64,000 nucleotides of DNA from Cycas panzhihuaensis (Eukaryota > Cycadophyta). Every line of letters begins with the position of its first letter. Within the stretch, counting starts at the first letter, position 1. The DNA is taken from assembly GCA_023213395.1 (NCBI GenBank), contig CM041465.1, positions 13,950,001-14,014,000 of the forward strand. The letters are read 5' to 3'. Shown one piece after another: positions 35,201-44,692 of this stretch. A program made the translations under genes and the position numbers. Under the pieces are notes generated by a model that saw only the letters and a program-made list of their open reading frames with translations, did no database searches and was not told where the DNA came from.

Positions 35201-36531
35201 ATGGCGATAGCGAGACCAGATCCAGTGAGTGGATATCACTAAACCTAGCCCATCTCGAAGTTTAAAGTTTATTGGTTTTTTACAGTTTTGCATGGTTTTA
35301 GTGCCCCTTATGGGCAACCAGAGGCCTCTCAGAGTCTGAATCAGACCCAGAAAGAGGTGGGGACCTGGGCATTAGGGAGCCCTGGTCCCGATGGGCCCCA
35401 CAGGGTCCACCAGAAGAAATTTTTTTGGCTTTTTTAGGGTGGAAATCCCCCCTTTTGGGGGATCGTCGTTCATACCGCAGTAATGATCGCGGTGCCGCGA
35501 TCATTACCACGGGACCCGTGCCAAACTTAGCGGTACCACTAAGTTTAGCGCGGTACGAAGGTAGAAAGGCATAAAAACAAGCATGAGGGCCAAAAGAGCC
35601 CCAAATCTTAGGCAGAGAGAGATTTGAGAGAGTGAGGGATGATAGTAACTAACATGAAACTAACTTTGATTATTTTTGGTGTGAACAGGCTGTCATCGTG
35701 GTAGATAACTGCGAGAATGTGGGTATGGCCATGTTGAGCTACATGGAGATGGCAACACAGGAGGACAGGGAGATCCTACAGAGGTGTGGCCTGTACAAGG
35801 CCCTCAAGACACCTCAATATGCATCAGATCAGAGATTGTTGGTCGACATAGTGTCCCATTGGGATAGGAGGAGACATGTGTTCCACCTACCACAGGTAGG
35901 TGATGTGACAGTCACGCTAAGAGATATCCAGCAGATACTAGGATTTTCGGTGACAGGGAGGCCGGTGAGACTAGAGACACTGCCTAGCACCGAGGTAGCA
36001 CACAGGGAGGCAGCCCTGTTCTTCACAGGAGCTGACCGATGGGAGCGGAGGGGATCCCCCCTCCAAACTATACTGATGTCAGGAATTCCTCGAGTGAGGA
36101 AATTGGTTATACTGTGCGTTCTATTCTGGATTTCCCAGAAGCAGAACTATAGGGAGGTACCAGGTGGGTGGTTGGATGCAGTTCGCTGCTGCGAAGCCGG
36201 CGAGAGGATGGACTGGGTGACCCTGATAGCAGTGAACCTCGTCACCCAGCTAGACACTATCAGGATGTCCGGCAGAGGTGGATTGTCATATAGCACACTA
36301 TTGCAGTGTTGGTTCTTCGATCACTTCGCGGCAGTGGCACCAGCGGGGGGACCACACCCCATCACAGAGCAGGCCCCGATGGTCCATAGGTGGCAGACTC
36401 GGCTGAGAGGGACAGAGGACAGGGCCCATGTCCAACAATCAGTAGAGGCTATGTCACTAGACCTCCTCACCCTACCAGACTACATAGTGGAGCCCTATAG
36501 GACAGTGAGGTGGGATAGTGACGACGAGTGA
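35201..36531 (+). CDS. Plant mobile domain (PMD, aminotransferase-like) protein, antisense to G1, two predicted exons
   Basis: Exon 2 (35689-36531) is open for 281 codons with no stop, the longest clean frame in the accessory region. It carries the PMD hallmark block RLLVDIVSHWDRRRHVFHLP, then VTLRDIQQILGFSVTGRPV. A second conserved part has LVILCVLFWIS, PGGWLDAVRCCEAGE and GGLSYSTLLQCWFFDHF. The only nearby start in frame is a GTG at 35698. A better model starts at ATG 35201 (context CGCCATGG, MAIARPDP), splices at GTGAGT (35225) to a GTGAACAG acceptor (35687-35688) in phase 0 and reads straight into exon 2. The predicted protein is about 289 aa. PMD proteins of the MAIN/MAIL type act in plant genome stability and silencing, and the domain is common in transposons. 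The role here is unknown. The + strand orientation opposes gag-pol. A decayed relative lies at 21150-22000. Confidence 0.75.
35480..35546. repeat. Cluster of three palindromes in the predicted intron
   Basis: A 13-bp perfect inverted repeat with a 2-base loop (35480-35492 and 35495-35507, arm GTAATGATCGCGG), then CACGGGACCCGTG (35508-35520), then AAACTTAG..CTAAGTTT around GGTACC (35523-35546). Strong hairpins for RNA or DNA on either strand. Confidence 0.9.
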
Positions 36532-36630
36532 CATAGCGAGTGCCGCAGCAATGACAATGGGATGATAGAGATGATGGGGCTAGCCTGCCACGACCTGCAG
36601 GGGAGGCAGGTCCCTAAGGGATAGCAGGAG

Positions 36631-36909
36631 ATGCAGAGGGTCCATCCGGGCCGCCAAGGAGGCGGGCCGTCGGGAGCATGGGGCGAGGCGGGGACCTGTG
36701 ACCAGGGCCCGCAGGCTACGGATCGTGATGGGATCCAGAGGGACGAGAGTTGGGCCCACCCCTGTGAGGAGGGAGGCCCAGGCAGAGGAGGTGCCAGAGG
36801 ACAAGGCACTGCGGTGGCGAGAGCAGGAGGGAGGATGCCGCGACCCGGAGGTCGGCAGCCACAGCAGGTGAGACCTAACCCTTTCCAGAGTCGTTTGGCA
36901 TCCAGATAG
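36631..36909 (+). CDS. Gly/Arg-rich ORF downstream of PMD, possible further exon
   Basis: 92 open codons after several stops that separate it from the PMD frame. Composition is Gly, Arg, Pro and Gln-rich and no domain is recognised. A donor-like CAG|GTGAGA occurs in frame at 36868, so it may be part of a longer spliced transcript, but the nearest acceptor (36975) would not join cleanly to the next coil frame. It could equally be chance in GC-rich sequence. Confidence 0.3.
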   Translation: MQRVHPGRQGGGPSGAWGEAGTCDQGPQATDRDGIQRDESWAHPCEEGGPGRGGARGQGTAVARAGGRMPRPGGRQPQQVRPNPFQSRLASR

Positions 36910-37192
36910 ATGTTTAGTTTGGTTTGATCATGGTATATGGTGAGATATAAACTGACACATGGCATGTTGCATTAGCGGTCTGGAGATCCGGAGATTGATA
37001 GAGGCGTGGTGAGGAGATATTCCCTCGGTATATGTGAGAGAACAGCAGCCGATCCAAGCAGGAGATGAGCCTAGAGCGGCAGGTGCCCACACAGAGGCAT
37101 TCGCCCCGTTGGTGAGGGCGAGAGACATATGGGCCGCAGAGTCCCAAGAGCATGCGACATCCCAGGGATGGCTATAGTAGGAGAGGGATGAT

Positions 37193-37570
37193 GTGAGACG
37201 CGAGAGGGATGAGCTACGAGGACGGGTGGAGGCTCTAGAGGCACAAGGCAGAGCAGGCAGAGATGCCGAGAGCAAGACCCAACTAGCAGTAATCACAGAG
37301 CATCTCAGGGTAACGGAGGAAGCACTTCGAGGAGAGAGGGATCGTATCCAGGCTCGATACGATCAACTGGTAGCACAGATGGTATCGAGGTCGAGCCGGA
37401 GCAGGACGCATACCCACACGGCGGTGACTACCCTGAGACGGCCGAGAGATGAGGAGAGCGAGGCAGGCAGCTCGCGGAGGCCCAAGAGGAGCCTCAGAGG
37501 CATGTGGTCCCTAGGAGAGGGATCACAGAGACCAGGAGATGGTACCCTAGGAGTGGGGCAGCAGCAGTAG
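37193..37570 (+). CDS. Coiled-coil ORF downstream of the antisense PMD gene
   Basis: 125 open codons on the + strand. The first 60 residues are a charged coiled coil (RERDELRGRVEALEAQ, then ITEHLRVTEEALRGERDRI). The rest is an Arg/Ser-rich basic tail with SSRRPKRS, a possible nuclear-localisation signal. The frame extends upstream through TAGTAG at about 37180-37188, so the 5' end is broken or spliced. PMD proteins in transposons can carry C-terminal coils, so this may be the C-terminus of the same gene. G2 has a similar charged segment in the same relative place. Confidence 0.45.
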   Translation: MRRERDELRGRVEALEAQGRAGRDAESKTQLAVITEHLRVTEEALRGERDRIQARYDQLVAQMVSRSSRSRTHTHTAVTTLRRPRDEESEAGSSRRPKRSLRGMWSLGEGSQRPGDGTLGVGQQQ

Positions 37571-38186
37571 AGAGATGTATATATGGTTTTGACAGGGGAA
37601 AGCATGGGCCTTTAGGGGGTCATATATAGGACCATATGATTGTACCCCCCTGCAAGGACACCAGCTTCCCAGATGTATGATGTGACATGATTTTTGGATC
37701 TATATATATATATATATATATGGGGTAATTGGAACCCCATTTGGATATGAGATGCTGTGTATAGGTCATGTATGGATGACATGCATGGTTATTTTGTGTA
37801 TTGTAAATGTTATGCTGTGGGTACTTTATGTTGTGAATATTTTATTGTATGATGCGTACGTTTCCTTCCATGTATGGTGATATGTCTAATAGGAGCACAC
37901 ATACACGTCGTGAGTGGAATGACAGAGAGGTGTGAAGTTAGAGGATAGAGTGGCATACACGTCTACGGAAGAGTATAGCGGACTATGCGAAGGAAACGAC
38001 ATACAGGAAGAGGAGCGACGATGCTCCCAAGCGTCCTCCTGATTGGGGAATGCCCAAGCAAGACGACAAAGGTTCCTGAGAAGGTACGGGAATACGGGTT
38101 CCACAGAAGGAACCAAAAAGAAGAGGAAGGATCCATCTTAAATTGCCATTCTACCCATGGTTGGGAAGAATGGGGACAACCTAAGA
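37571..38186. other. G1 spacer after the antisense gene, with (TA)n
   Basis: Non-coding. Contains a 21-base TA microsatellite (37701-37721). The 3' end of the antisense transcript would fall here; no clear polyadenylation signal was identified. Confidence 0.5.
37701..37721. repeat. (TA)n microsatellite
   Basis: 21 bases of alternating TA. Confidence 0.95.
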
Positions 38187-38207
38187 CGGTAGTTTAGGCT
38201 CATTTCA
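38187..38207. repeat. Boundary motif after G1 integrase
   Basis: CGGTAGTTTAGGCTCATTTC, the motif found at the same place in G2 (25255-25320). Confidence 0.6.
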
Positions 38208-38234
38208 GAGCAGGGCGAAGAGATCGCCGAAAGA

Positions 38235-39111
38235 TCACACGTAAAACTTCTTAAGGAATTTCCCATTAACTGCTTTCTCAAATTTAAGCCCTTCTAGGGT
38301 GGCTATCCTGTAGGCACCATTATCAAGGGATTCGATAATGACGAAAGGACCAATCCATCGGGGTTTGAACTTGGTCAACTGGTCATGGAGATACTCAAGC
38401 TTGAGGACGTAGTCCCTAGGAAACAAAAGGGCAGGAACGAAGATGTTTATCGTAGGCCCTTTGTGAGCGGGCTTTGGATGCTAGGTTAGCTTGATAAGCG
38501 GCTAAGTGTCTCTCATCCAAAGCTTCGAGGTCCAGCAGGCGAGCCTGACGGATCGACTCTTCATTAATGAAACCTCGAAGGGAGACTCGCAAGGAAGGAA
38601 TCTCCACCTCCAATGGGAGTACCGCCTCAGTACCGTAGACCAGGGAGCACGGGGTCATTCCCGTGGTGGAACGGATAAAGGTGCGGTAAGCCCACAAGGT
38701 GGAGGGCAACTGGAGGTGCCAATCCTTTTGGGATTGAGCAACAGTTTTCTTGAGAATGTTGACAAGAGTCTTATTAAAAGACTCCACTTGGCCATTTGCC
38801 TGAGGGTAGTAAGGGGAGGAAGTCTTGTGAGAAATTTTGAACCTCTCACAAAGCTCATCCATCTCCTTATTACAGAAAGAAGTTCTATTGTCAGTGATTA
38901 GGACGTTCAGAATTCTAAAACGGTAAATGATATGCTGGTAAATGAATGTGGCAATCATTTTACCAGGAGTAGTGATCAAGGGGATGGCCTCCGCCCATTT
39001 GGTAAAATACTCCATGGCAGTCAAGATAAACTTGTGCTGCAATGACGAAGGTGGGGAGATAGCCCCAATAAGGTCTAGTCCCCACTGAGCAAAAGGGCAT
39101 GGCGAAATAAT
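38235..39111 (-). pseudogene. G1 integrase core and C-terminal domain (N-terminal zinc region deleted)
   Basis: The main frame (38416-39042, 208 codons) has the integrase core: QWGLDLIG just upstream, TAMEYFTKWAEAIP with Glu at the first catalytic position, VLITDNRTSF (Asp) and YPQANGQVESF (Glu). LPSTLWAYRTF and GMTPCSLVYGTEAVLP follow. The C-terminal domain continues in another frame at 38235-38426 (KFKPRWIGPFVII, GAYRIATLEG). The HHCC zinc domain that G2 retains at 26207-26401 is missing: the text jumps from the RNase H linker (39130) to the core. Frameshift and deletion make it inactive alone. Confidence 0.85.
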
Positions 39112-40550
39112 GGGATGCAGGGAGCACCAAAGACTCCCTGAATCATCAAGATAGACTCATCGGGGAGAGAATCGTCAATGGGAGCACCAAAGGAGTTAGG
39201 GACAGGGGCGTCCGTGAGTTGCTCGGCCACTATCATTCCCTTCTTTGATTTCCGGTTAACAATATAGAGGTCGAATTCTTGGAGTAGGACGGCCCAATGA
39301 CCAGCCCTACCCATCAAATCTGAACGAGTTAGCAAGTATCGCAAGGGATCGGATTAAACAATCACCTTGGTGGTGTTGCCGAGCAAGTAGTGTCTGAACT
39401 TCTTGGTCGCATGGACCAAGAAGAGGCACTCCTTCTCGGCGGGGGAATAGTTAAGCTCAGCAGCCATGAGAGTGCGACTGATGAAATATATAGCTCTCTC
39501 GGTTCCTGAGTCATCCTCTTGAGCTAGCATAGTGCCCAAGGATTCGTCAGTCGTCGAGGTGTATAGGATGAAGGGCCTATTGAATCGAGGAGGCGCCAAC
39601 ATAGGAGCGGAAGGTAGGGCTTCCTTAAGTCTTTCGAAGGCCTTTTGGGTCTTGTAAGACCACGCAAAAGGAGCTCCCTTCTTCAATAAGTTCGTAAGGG
39701 GTTTAGCACTCACAGTGAAATTGGCTAAGAAGCGCCTAAGAAAACCAAGCCTCCCTAGAAATGACTTAATCTGTCGTTGAGTTCTAGGTGGCGGCATGTC
39801 GAGGATTGCCCTGACCTTATTAGGGTCAATCTGAATTCCTTGTTTGGATACAAGGAAACTAAGTAGTTTACCCGAGGTAACGGCAAACACACACTTGAGC
39901 AGATTTAGACTGACGTGATACTTGCGGCATTGTGAAAAGATGGCGCGCAAGTCAGAAGGGCGATGGGCCCTGACACGGGAGAGACCCATCATATCGTCCA
40001 TGAAGACCTCCAATGTGTTATCAATGAGGTCATGGAAAATGAAATGCATGGCTCTTTGGTAAGTAGCACCTGCATTTTTAAGGCCAAAGGGCATTGCCTT
40101 GTAGGCGAAAGTACCCCAAGGAGTAGTGAAGGCCATCTTATGGTGCTCTTCGGGAGAAATCTGAATCTGGTTATAGCCGGAGAAGCCATCCATTAGGGAC
40201 ATCACTTTAAATCCGGCGGTCCGATCAATGATTTGATCGAGGAAGGGTAACGAGAAATTGTCCTTGGGACAAGCATTATTGATGTTGTGAAAATCAACAC
40301 ATATACAGATTGCCCCATTCTTTTTAGCAACGGGGACAATGTTAGAGACCCACTTAGGGCAGTCAATGGAAGTAATAAGCCCAGCGTTCAGAAGCTTCTC
40401 AACCTCCATTTTGACGGTGGCAGAGAGCTTCGGGTGAAGGGGACGCTATCATGCAGGCAGGCGCCAGGAATGGTGGTGAGGTTATGAGTGATAATGGAGG
40501 GGTCGATTCCCTTCATGTTAGCATAATCCCACGCAAACACGTCTCGGAAC
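39112..40550 (-). pseudogene. G1 reverse transcriptase and RT-linked RNase H
   Basis: 351 open codons (39354-40409) cover RT from CPKWVSNIVPVAKKNG and VDFHNINNACPKDNFSLP through KMAFTTPWGTFAYKAMPFGLKNAGATYQ (given here in parts as conserved blocks). The catalytic motif is VFMDDM, so FMDD in place of the usual Y(V/L)DD. The connection block is RQIKSFLGRLGFLRRF. RNase H begins FILYTSTTDESLGTML and ends HYLLGNTTKVIV, then a TAA. The same frame continues to 39075. The N-terminal RT edge (40410-40550: EFRDVFAWDYANMKGIDP) is in the gag-protease frame, so a frameshift lies near 40440. It is the best preserved pol segment in the window. Confidence 0.85.
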
Positions 40551-40552
40551 TC

Positions 40553-41529
40553 CTAGAATAGAAGGGAGTACTCCCTTATCTCATCAGGGGAACATTCTAA
40601 CCCGACCTTAATGACCTTGCCCGGGGCCAAGACTATGTCTTGGGTTGCCCCCATGCACATGGCATTGCCCTCCTCGAAGTGGAGAGGGGTAAGATCAACA
40701 AGAGGAGGAGGAGTAGGAGACAGGATCGGATCAGCAAGTGTGGATCCGATCGTGAGGATCTTCTGGTGACCAAGCATGTGGTGACCAGGAGGCAAGTTGG
40801 GCGCAAGACCCGTCAGATGCTCAAGCAGGGCTTCGTCATCCTCGAAATAATCCACCTCACGGATGACCTTACTTCGAGTAGAGGAAGCGCTGGAGGGAGT
40901 AAAAGCAACGGGACCATGATGGTCATCGGGTTGCTTAACTTCCTCGTGGGAATCTGAAGGAAAGCCAAGAAGATGCTCCTCGGAAGGAGCGAAAGGCAAT
41001 TCTTCAAAGTCATTACCTACGGGGGATAATGAAGAAGAAGAACTGACGACGGGCGGGTCAACACCAGCGATGACATGGGACACACATGAATAGCTAGCCT
41101 CACCAACGAGAGAGATCCTAGATGGGGATCTAGAATGAGACGGGTGCAGCCTACTGGCGCAGAGGAAAGAGACGGGGTGAGGACAATCCTCGTCTTCATC
41201 GAGTGACTCGTCATTGCTAAACGAAGCAATGTACCCATAACTCCCAACGCTAATAGGGGCGAATCGCATGAGACTAGGGGAAGAAGATGCGGGGTCTTCT
41301 TCAGATGGGTTAGGTATACCAATAGAGCAAGCCAAGGCATGGGTGGAAGAACCTTGGTTTACCGAACTGGTAGAACGAGTTTGTTTGGTAAATGGGCATT
41401 CGCGGGGAATCACTCTCATTCATCCGTCATGGACGAATTTAAGTTGTCCCCAAAGAGTTGAGCACACGGCTCCCATTTGGTCGAGCCATGGATGACCTAG
41501 AAGGAGGTTGTAATCCACGTCAATGTCGA
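40553..41529 (-). pseudogene. G1 protease-to-RT linker
   Basis: 288 open codons, Ser/Pro-rich and acidic (SNDESLDEDEDCPHPVSF, DDHHGPVAF). Ends in the conserved pre-RT block LHFEEGNAMCMGATQ and GKVIKVGLECSPDEIR. Same frame as gag and protease, with TGA at 41420 and TAG at 40553. Long linkers of this kind are typical of Tat-lineage pol. Confidence 0.7.
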
Positions 41530-41974
41530 GGACTACAACGTCGGCAAGAACGGTCTTACCCTCAAGGGTGAGCAAAATCGTGACAGATCCCAAAGGGGTC
41601 TTCTCACTACCGTCATAACCTTGGCATCGCTAGGGAACAGGTTCCAAGGCAGAGATACCAAGCTCTTGCATGACACGCAAGGGCATGGCATTGACAGAAG
41701 GCCCGTTGTCGACAACAGTCCTTCGAAGGGTACAATCGGGTGTATCGATAGTGATAGTGAATGGGAAGTTCCACTGACGTGCCCTTTCACCAGCGGGAGG
41801 AAGATCCTTAGGGTCAAATGAGATAACGGGTCCGCAACCTTGGGTGAGACCCAAAGCATGGACAGGCGTATCACTCGATCCTAAAGCTTCTAGGAGGAGG
41901 GCCCGCTGCTCAGGACAACTCCTCAAAACGTCCATCAAGGACATCCCTGCGGCGACAGTATGGAGCTCATCCAT
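41530..41974 (-). pseudogene. G1 protease region
   Basis: Retropepsin-like domain. The active-site loop reads TVVDNGPSVNAMPL (Asp then Asn, where DSG or DTG is usual), followed after a TAG at 41630 by GYDGSEKTPLGSVTI and VVVLDIDVDYNLLLGHPWL, the conserved C-terminal half. It is colinear with G2 30334-30792, which has DKG at the same loop, so a changed loop may be a family property. It lies in one frame with gag upstream. Confidence 0.75.
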
Positions 41975-44527
41975 GATGGAGAAGGGCTTACCCTTCGTGG
42001 TAGGTTAGGTAAGTGCCCTTCAGAAATCGTAACGACCTGGGCGTACAGGAATAGCCTTGGGAAAGAGGGGTATTTCCAGAGGAAGGTTCTCCAGAAGAGG
42101 GTCAGAAGGAGCGGAAGAACAAGAAGCTCCCATTGCTTCCTTGGCGGCTTGAGATCGCGTAAGGTCGTAAGTAGGAGTCGCTTCAAGCAATTGGATCACC
42201 TTCTTCCCCTTGTTCCGAGGTTGCGAAGGTGACAGGGTGCGATGGCTAGGAGAACGAGAGGAAGAAGACGAGTTCTGGGAACCCTTCCCTTTGTCGCGGG
42301 AAGGACGGGGATCAGGAGATCTTCCTCGGTTTCAGTTGCTCTTGGTTTGGGTGTTGCGATCACGTTCCCCATATTTAGGGAACAGATCCTTGTGAACTGG
42401 TTGGTTCAAATTAGGCCTTGAGGCCCATTTGGGGGAAGAATCACGTCGAGGGGCATCCTTGGGATGCTGGGCCCTATAACGCGAATTGCCGTGGAAGCAC
42501 TCCCCATGAATGGAGTGCCACTTCTTCTCAAGCGGAGGGTCTGACCTTCTTGCTTGAGAGGACTGGGCATTTTTATTCCTAGGGAGAGGAGCTTGGGTTG
42601 TTTGTTGGACTTGTTTATTAGATGTAGGGGATGAGGGAGCTTGAAGCTTGAGTTCCTTCATCGTACGCTCGAATGAGCGTATGGCCGATGTGAGAGGGTC
42701 TAAAGTCCTCTCAGTCGGATGAGAGGAAGACCAGGTAGGTTGTGAAGGTTTGGTATCCTTGGTTGGGGGTGGTGCCTCACGGCGCTGTGAGGGCTTAAGA
42801 GGTTTCTTGAGACCAGCTTGGATCTCAATAGCCTCCAACGCCAAACACTTGGCAATCGCGGAGTCACCTGTGGTCGCCCCCATCTTGAGGACTTCAACAT
42901 GAATTTCGGGACGAAGTGCATTGACGAAAAGGTCTCGCTTCAGCTCCTTGGGCAATGTTGCCTTAGTGGAATGAAGCAAGTCATGAAATTGCCACACAAA
43001 GTCACGATTCATTTCATCGTGACCTTGTTTGAGCGAAAGGAGTGACTTCATTCCACTCTCGAATGGACGGGCTACATCAAAATAGTTGATGAACTCGTCC
43101 ACCAATTCCAAGAAAGAATGGATAGAATGGGTAGGGAGATGGTAGAACCACTTAAGGGCGTCACCCTGCAAGGATCGCAAGAATAATTTCATCAAAATGT
43201 GGTTGTAGGCCTAGTAATCGATGCATGCCATAGAAAAACTATGCACATGCTCTGCCGGGTCTTGCGATGAAGTTCCATCGAATCTAGGAACTTCAGGGGG
43301 ATGAGGCAGCAGGTTGGTCCTTAACGCCTCAATGGAAAGAGGTGTTGACCTAAAGTCCATGAAGGGGCGTGCCCTTGCCTGGACCATAGGGTCAACAAAT
43401 GTCGTAGTAGGTAATGAACAAGGAGCGGATGGGGGTGGAACACTCATCCCTCCTTGAGGAAATGCCCCTTGCTGAAAAGAGGTGTGGGGGTAAGTGCCTT
43501 GGAAGGGAGTCGGGTTCCCTTGCGAAGGCACAATGAATGGGATTGCATTGGATGATGGACAAGACGGATGTGGAATCAGGTTTTACCCATATGGGCCACC
43601 CATAGGTGGAGCGACCCCATATGGGTGTAACGGATCTACCCCATAAACCAAGAGACGGCTTCCTCTACCCTGCCCCCAAGGCTGAGAAGTATACCCTAGG
43701 GGGACATAGAAGGAAGCACCAACGTGTTGGTTTTGAGGATGTGTGGGAGCGGATCCCACATGACTAGTAGTTGGAACGCTAGTAGGACCAGTGGGCCTAC
43801 TAGGAGCAACATATGCCACATTAGAGGATGGCACATTGGTTTGATTAGGGATGAGTATGCTAACCTTCAATTGAGGGAAAGACACACCATGTGGAGATCC
43901 CAAAACAGTAGGACCTCGATGAGAAATGGAAGGCGTGACACGTGCCCCCACTACGGGAATAGGAAATGAGTGGGACATACGCGTAGGCACAAAGGGATTC
44001 ATTGTCAAAGGGAGACTAGATGAGGATGAGGCATGCAAGGGAGGAGCAGAAGAGGAAGAGGCTCCCCCACGGAGAGCACCCTCAAGCCATCCAAGACGCG
44101 GTTGCAAGCATGCTGCGCGGTGACACTCGTTGAGAGCTTCAACTACGTCAACAGGAGGGGTTCCTACATACTCGTAAGAGGTAACCGGGACCTCGAACAA
44201 AGTAGGTTCCTCGGGATGCTCCTCATAAGAGTCACCAACTTCATAGCAAGTCTCAAGAGGAGCAGATCCTTCTACGGTATGGGTAGAGGGATGGACATCA
44301 AGTGAGAGATGTTAGTCACTTGGGTAATAAAGGGGTTCATCACCCTCTTAGGTGGACCCGGGAATAGAGGAAGGAAAAGCATGCGTTTCTAAGGTCGAAG
44401 TGTGGTAGGCCCAATCAGAAGAGTATCCCTCCATAGTCAAATCAGAATCTGACAAAGGAAGAGGGCGATACTCGGGGTCTTCTAACAATGGGGGTAGACC
44501 GTGTAAGCGATGAGAAAAGCGTCACAT
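41975..44527 (-). pseudogene. G1 gag (single frame with nonsense codons)
   Basis: Starts at ATG 44527. All pieces down to 40553 share one frame; the only breaks I see in gag are stops at 44522 (TGA), 44348, 44312 and 43583 (TAA), 43211 (TAG), 42332 (TGA) and two near 42010-42020. The N-terminal half (44200-43583) is Pro/Ser/Gly-rich. The capsid-like core (43250-42830) has ALKWFYHLPTHSI, LVDEFINYFDVARPFES, SLKQGHDEMNRDF and ATLPKELKRDLFVNALRPE. The C-terminal part (42830-42332) is basic and Ser/Pro-rich with no evident zinc knuckle. The same blocks are in G2 and G3. Gag would assemble the particle; this copy cannot make it whole. Confidence 0.85.
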
Positions 44528-44673
44528 GCAAGATCAACCAACAATGTTAGGGAAAAGGAAAAGACACACGCGTTAGGGGCTGCCCAACGTAGAGATCGAA
44601 ATAGGTATAAAAGGATTACAAGAAGGTAGCGAAACCAATGGAAGAGAGCGGAAACTAGCTCCCTTACTGGCAG

Positions 44674-44691
44674 TCCCCAGTATGGTCTCCA
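44674..44691 (-). other. Primer-binding site of G1
   Basis: TGGAGACCATACTGGGGA on the - strand, one base inside the 5' LTR. It resembles the TGGCGACTCTGCTGGGGA-type primer site that I recall from Tat-lineage elements. The matching tRNA was not identified here. Confidence 0.7.
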
Positions 44692-44692
44692 G

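Noticed and set aside
38506-38901. 131-codon + strand ORF
   Set aside because: Antisense shadow of the G1 integrase frame, which carries recognisable catalytic blocks.
40553-44527. Idea that the gag-protease stops are proof of C-to-T decay because all fit CAG, CAA or CGA ancestors
   Set aside because: Every stop codon is one C-to-T step from one of those codons, so the fit carries no information. The LTR comparison was used instead.
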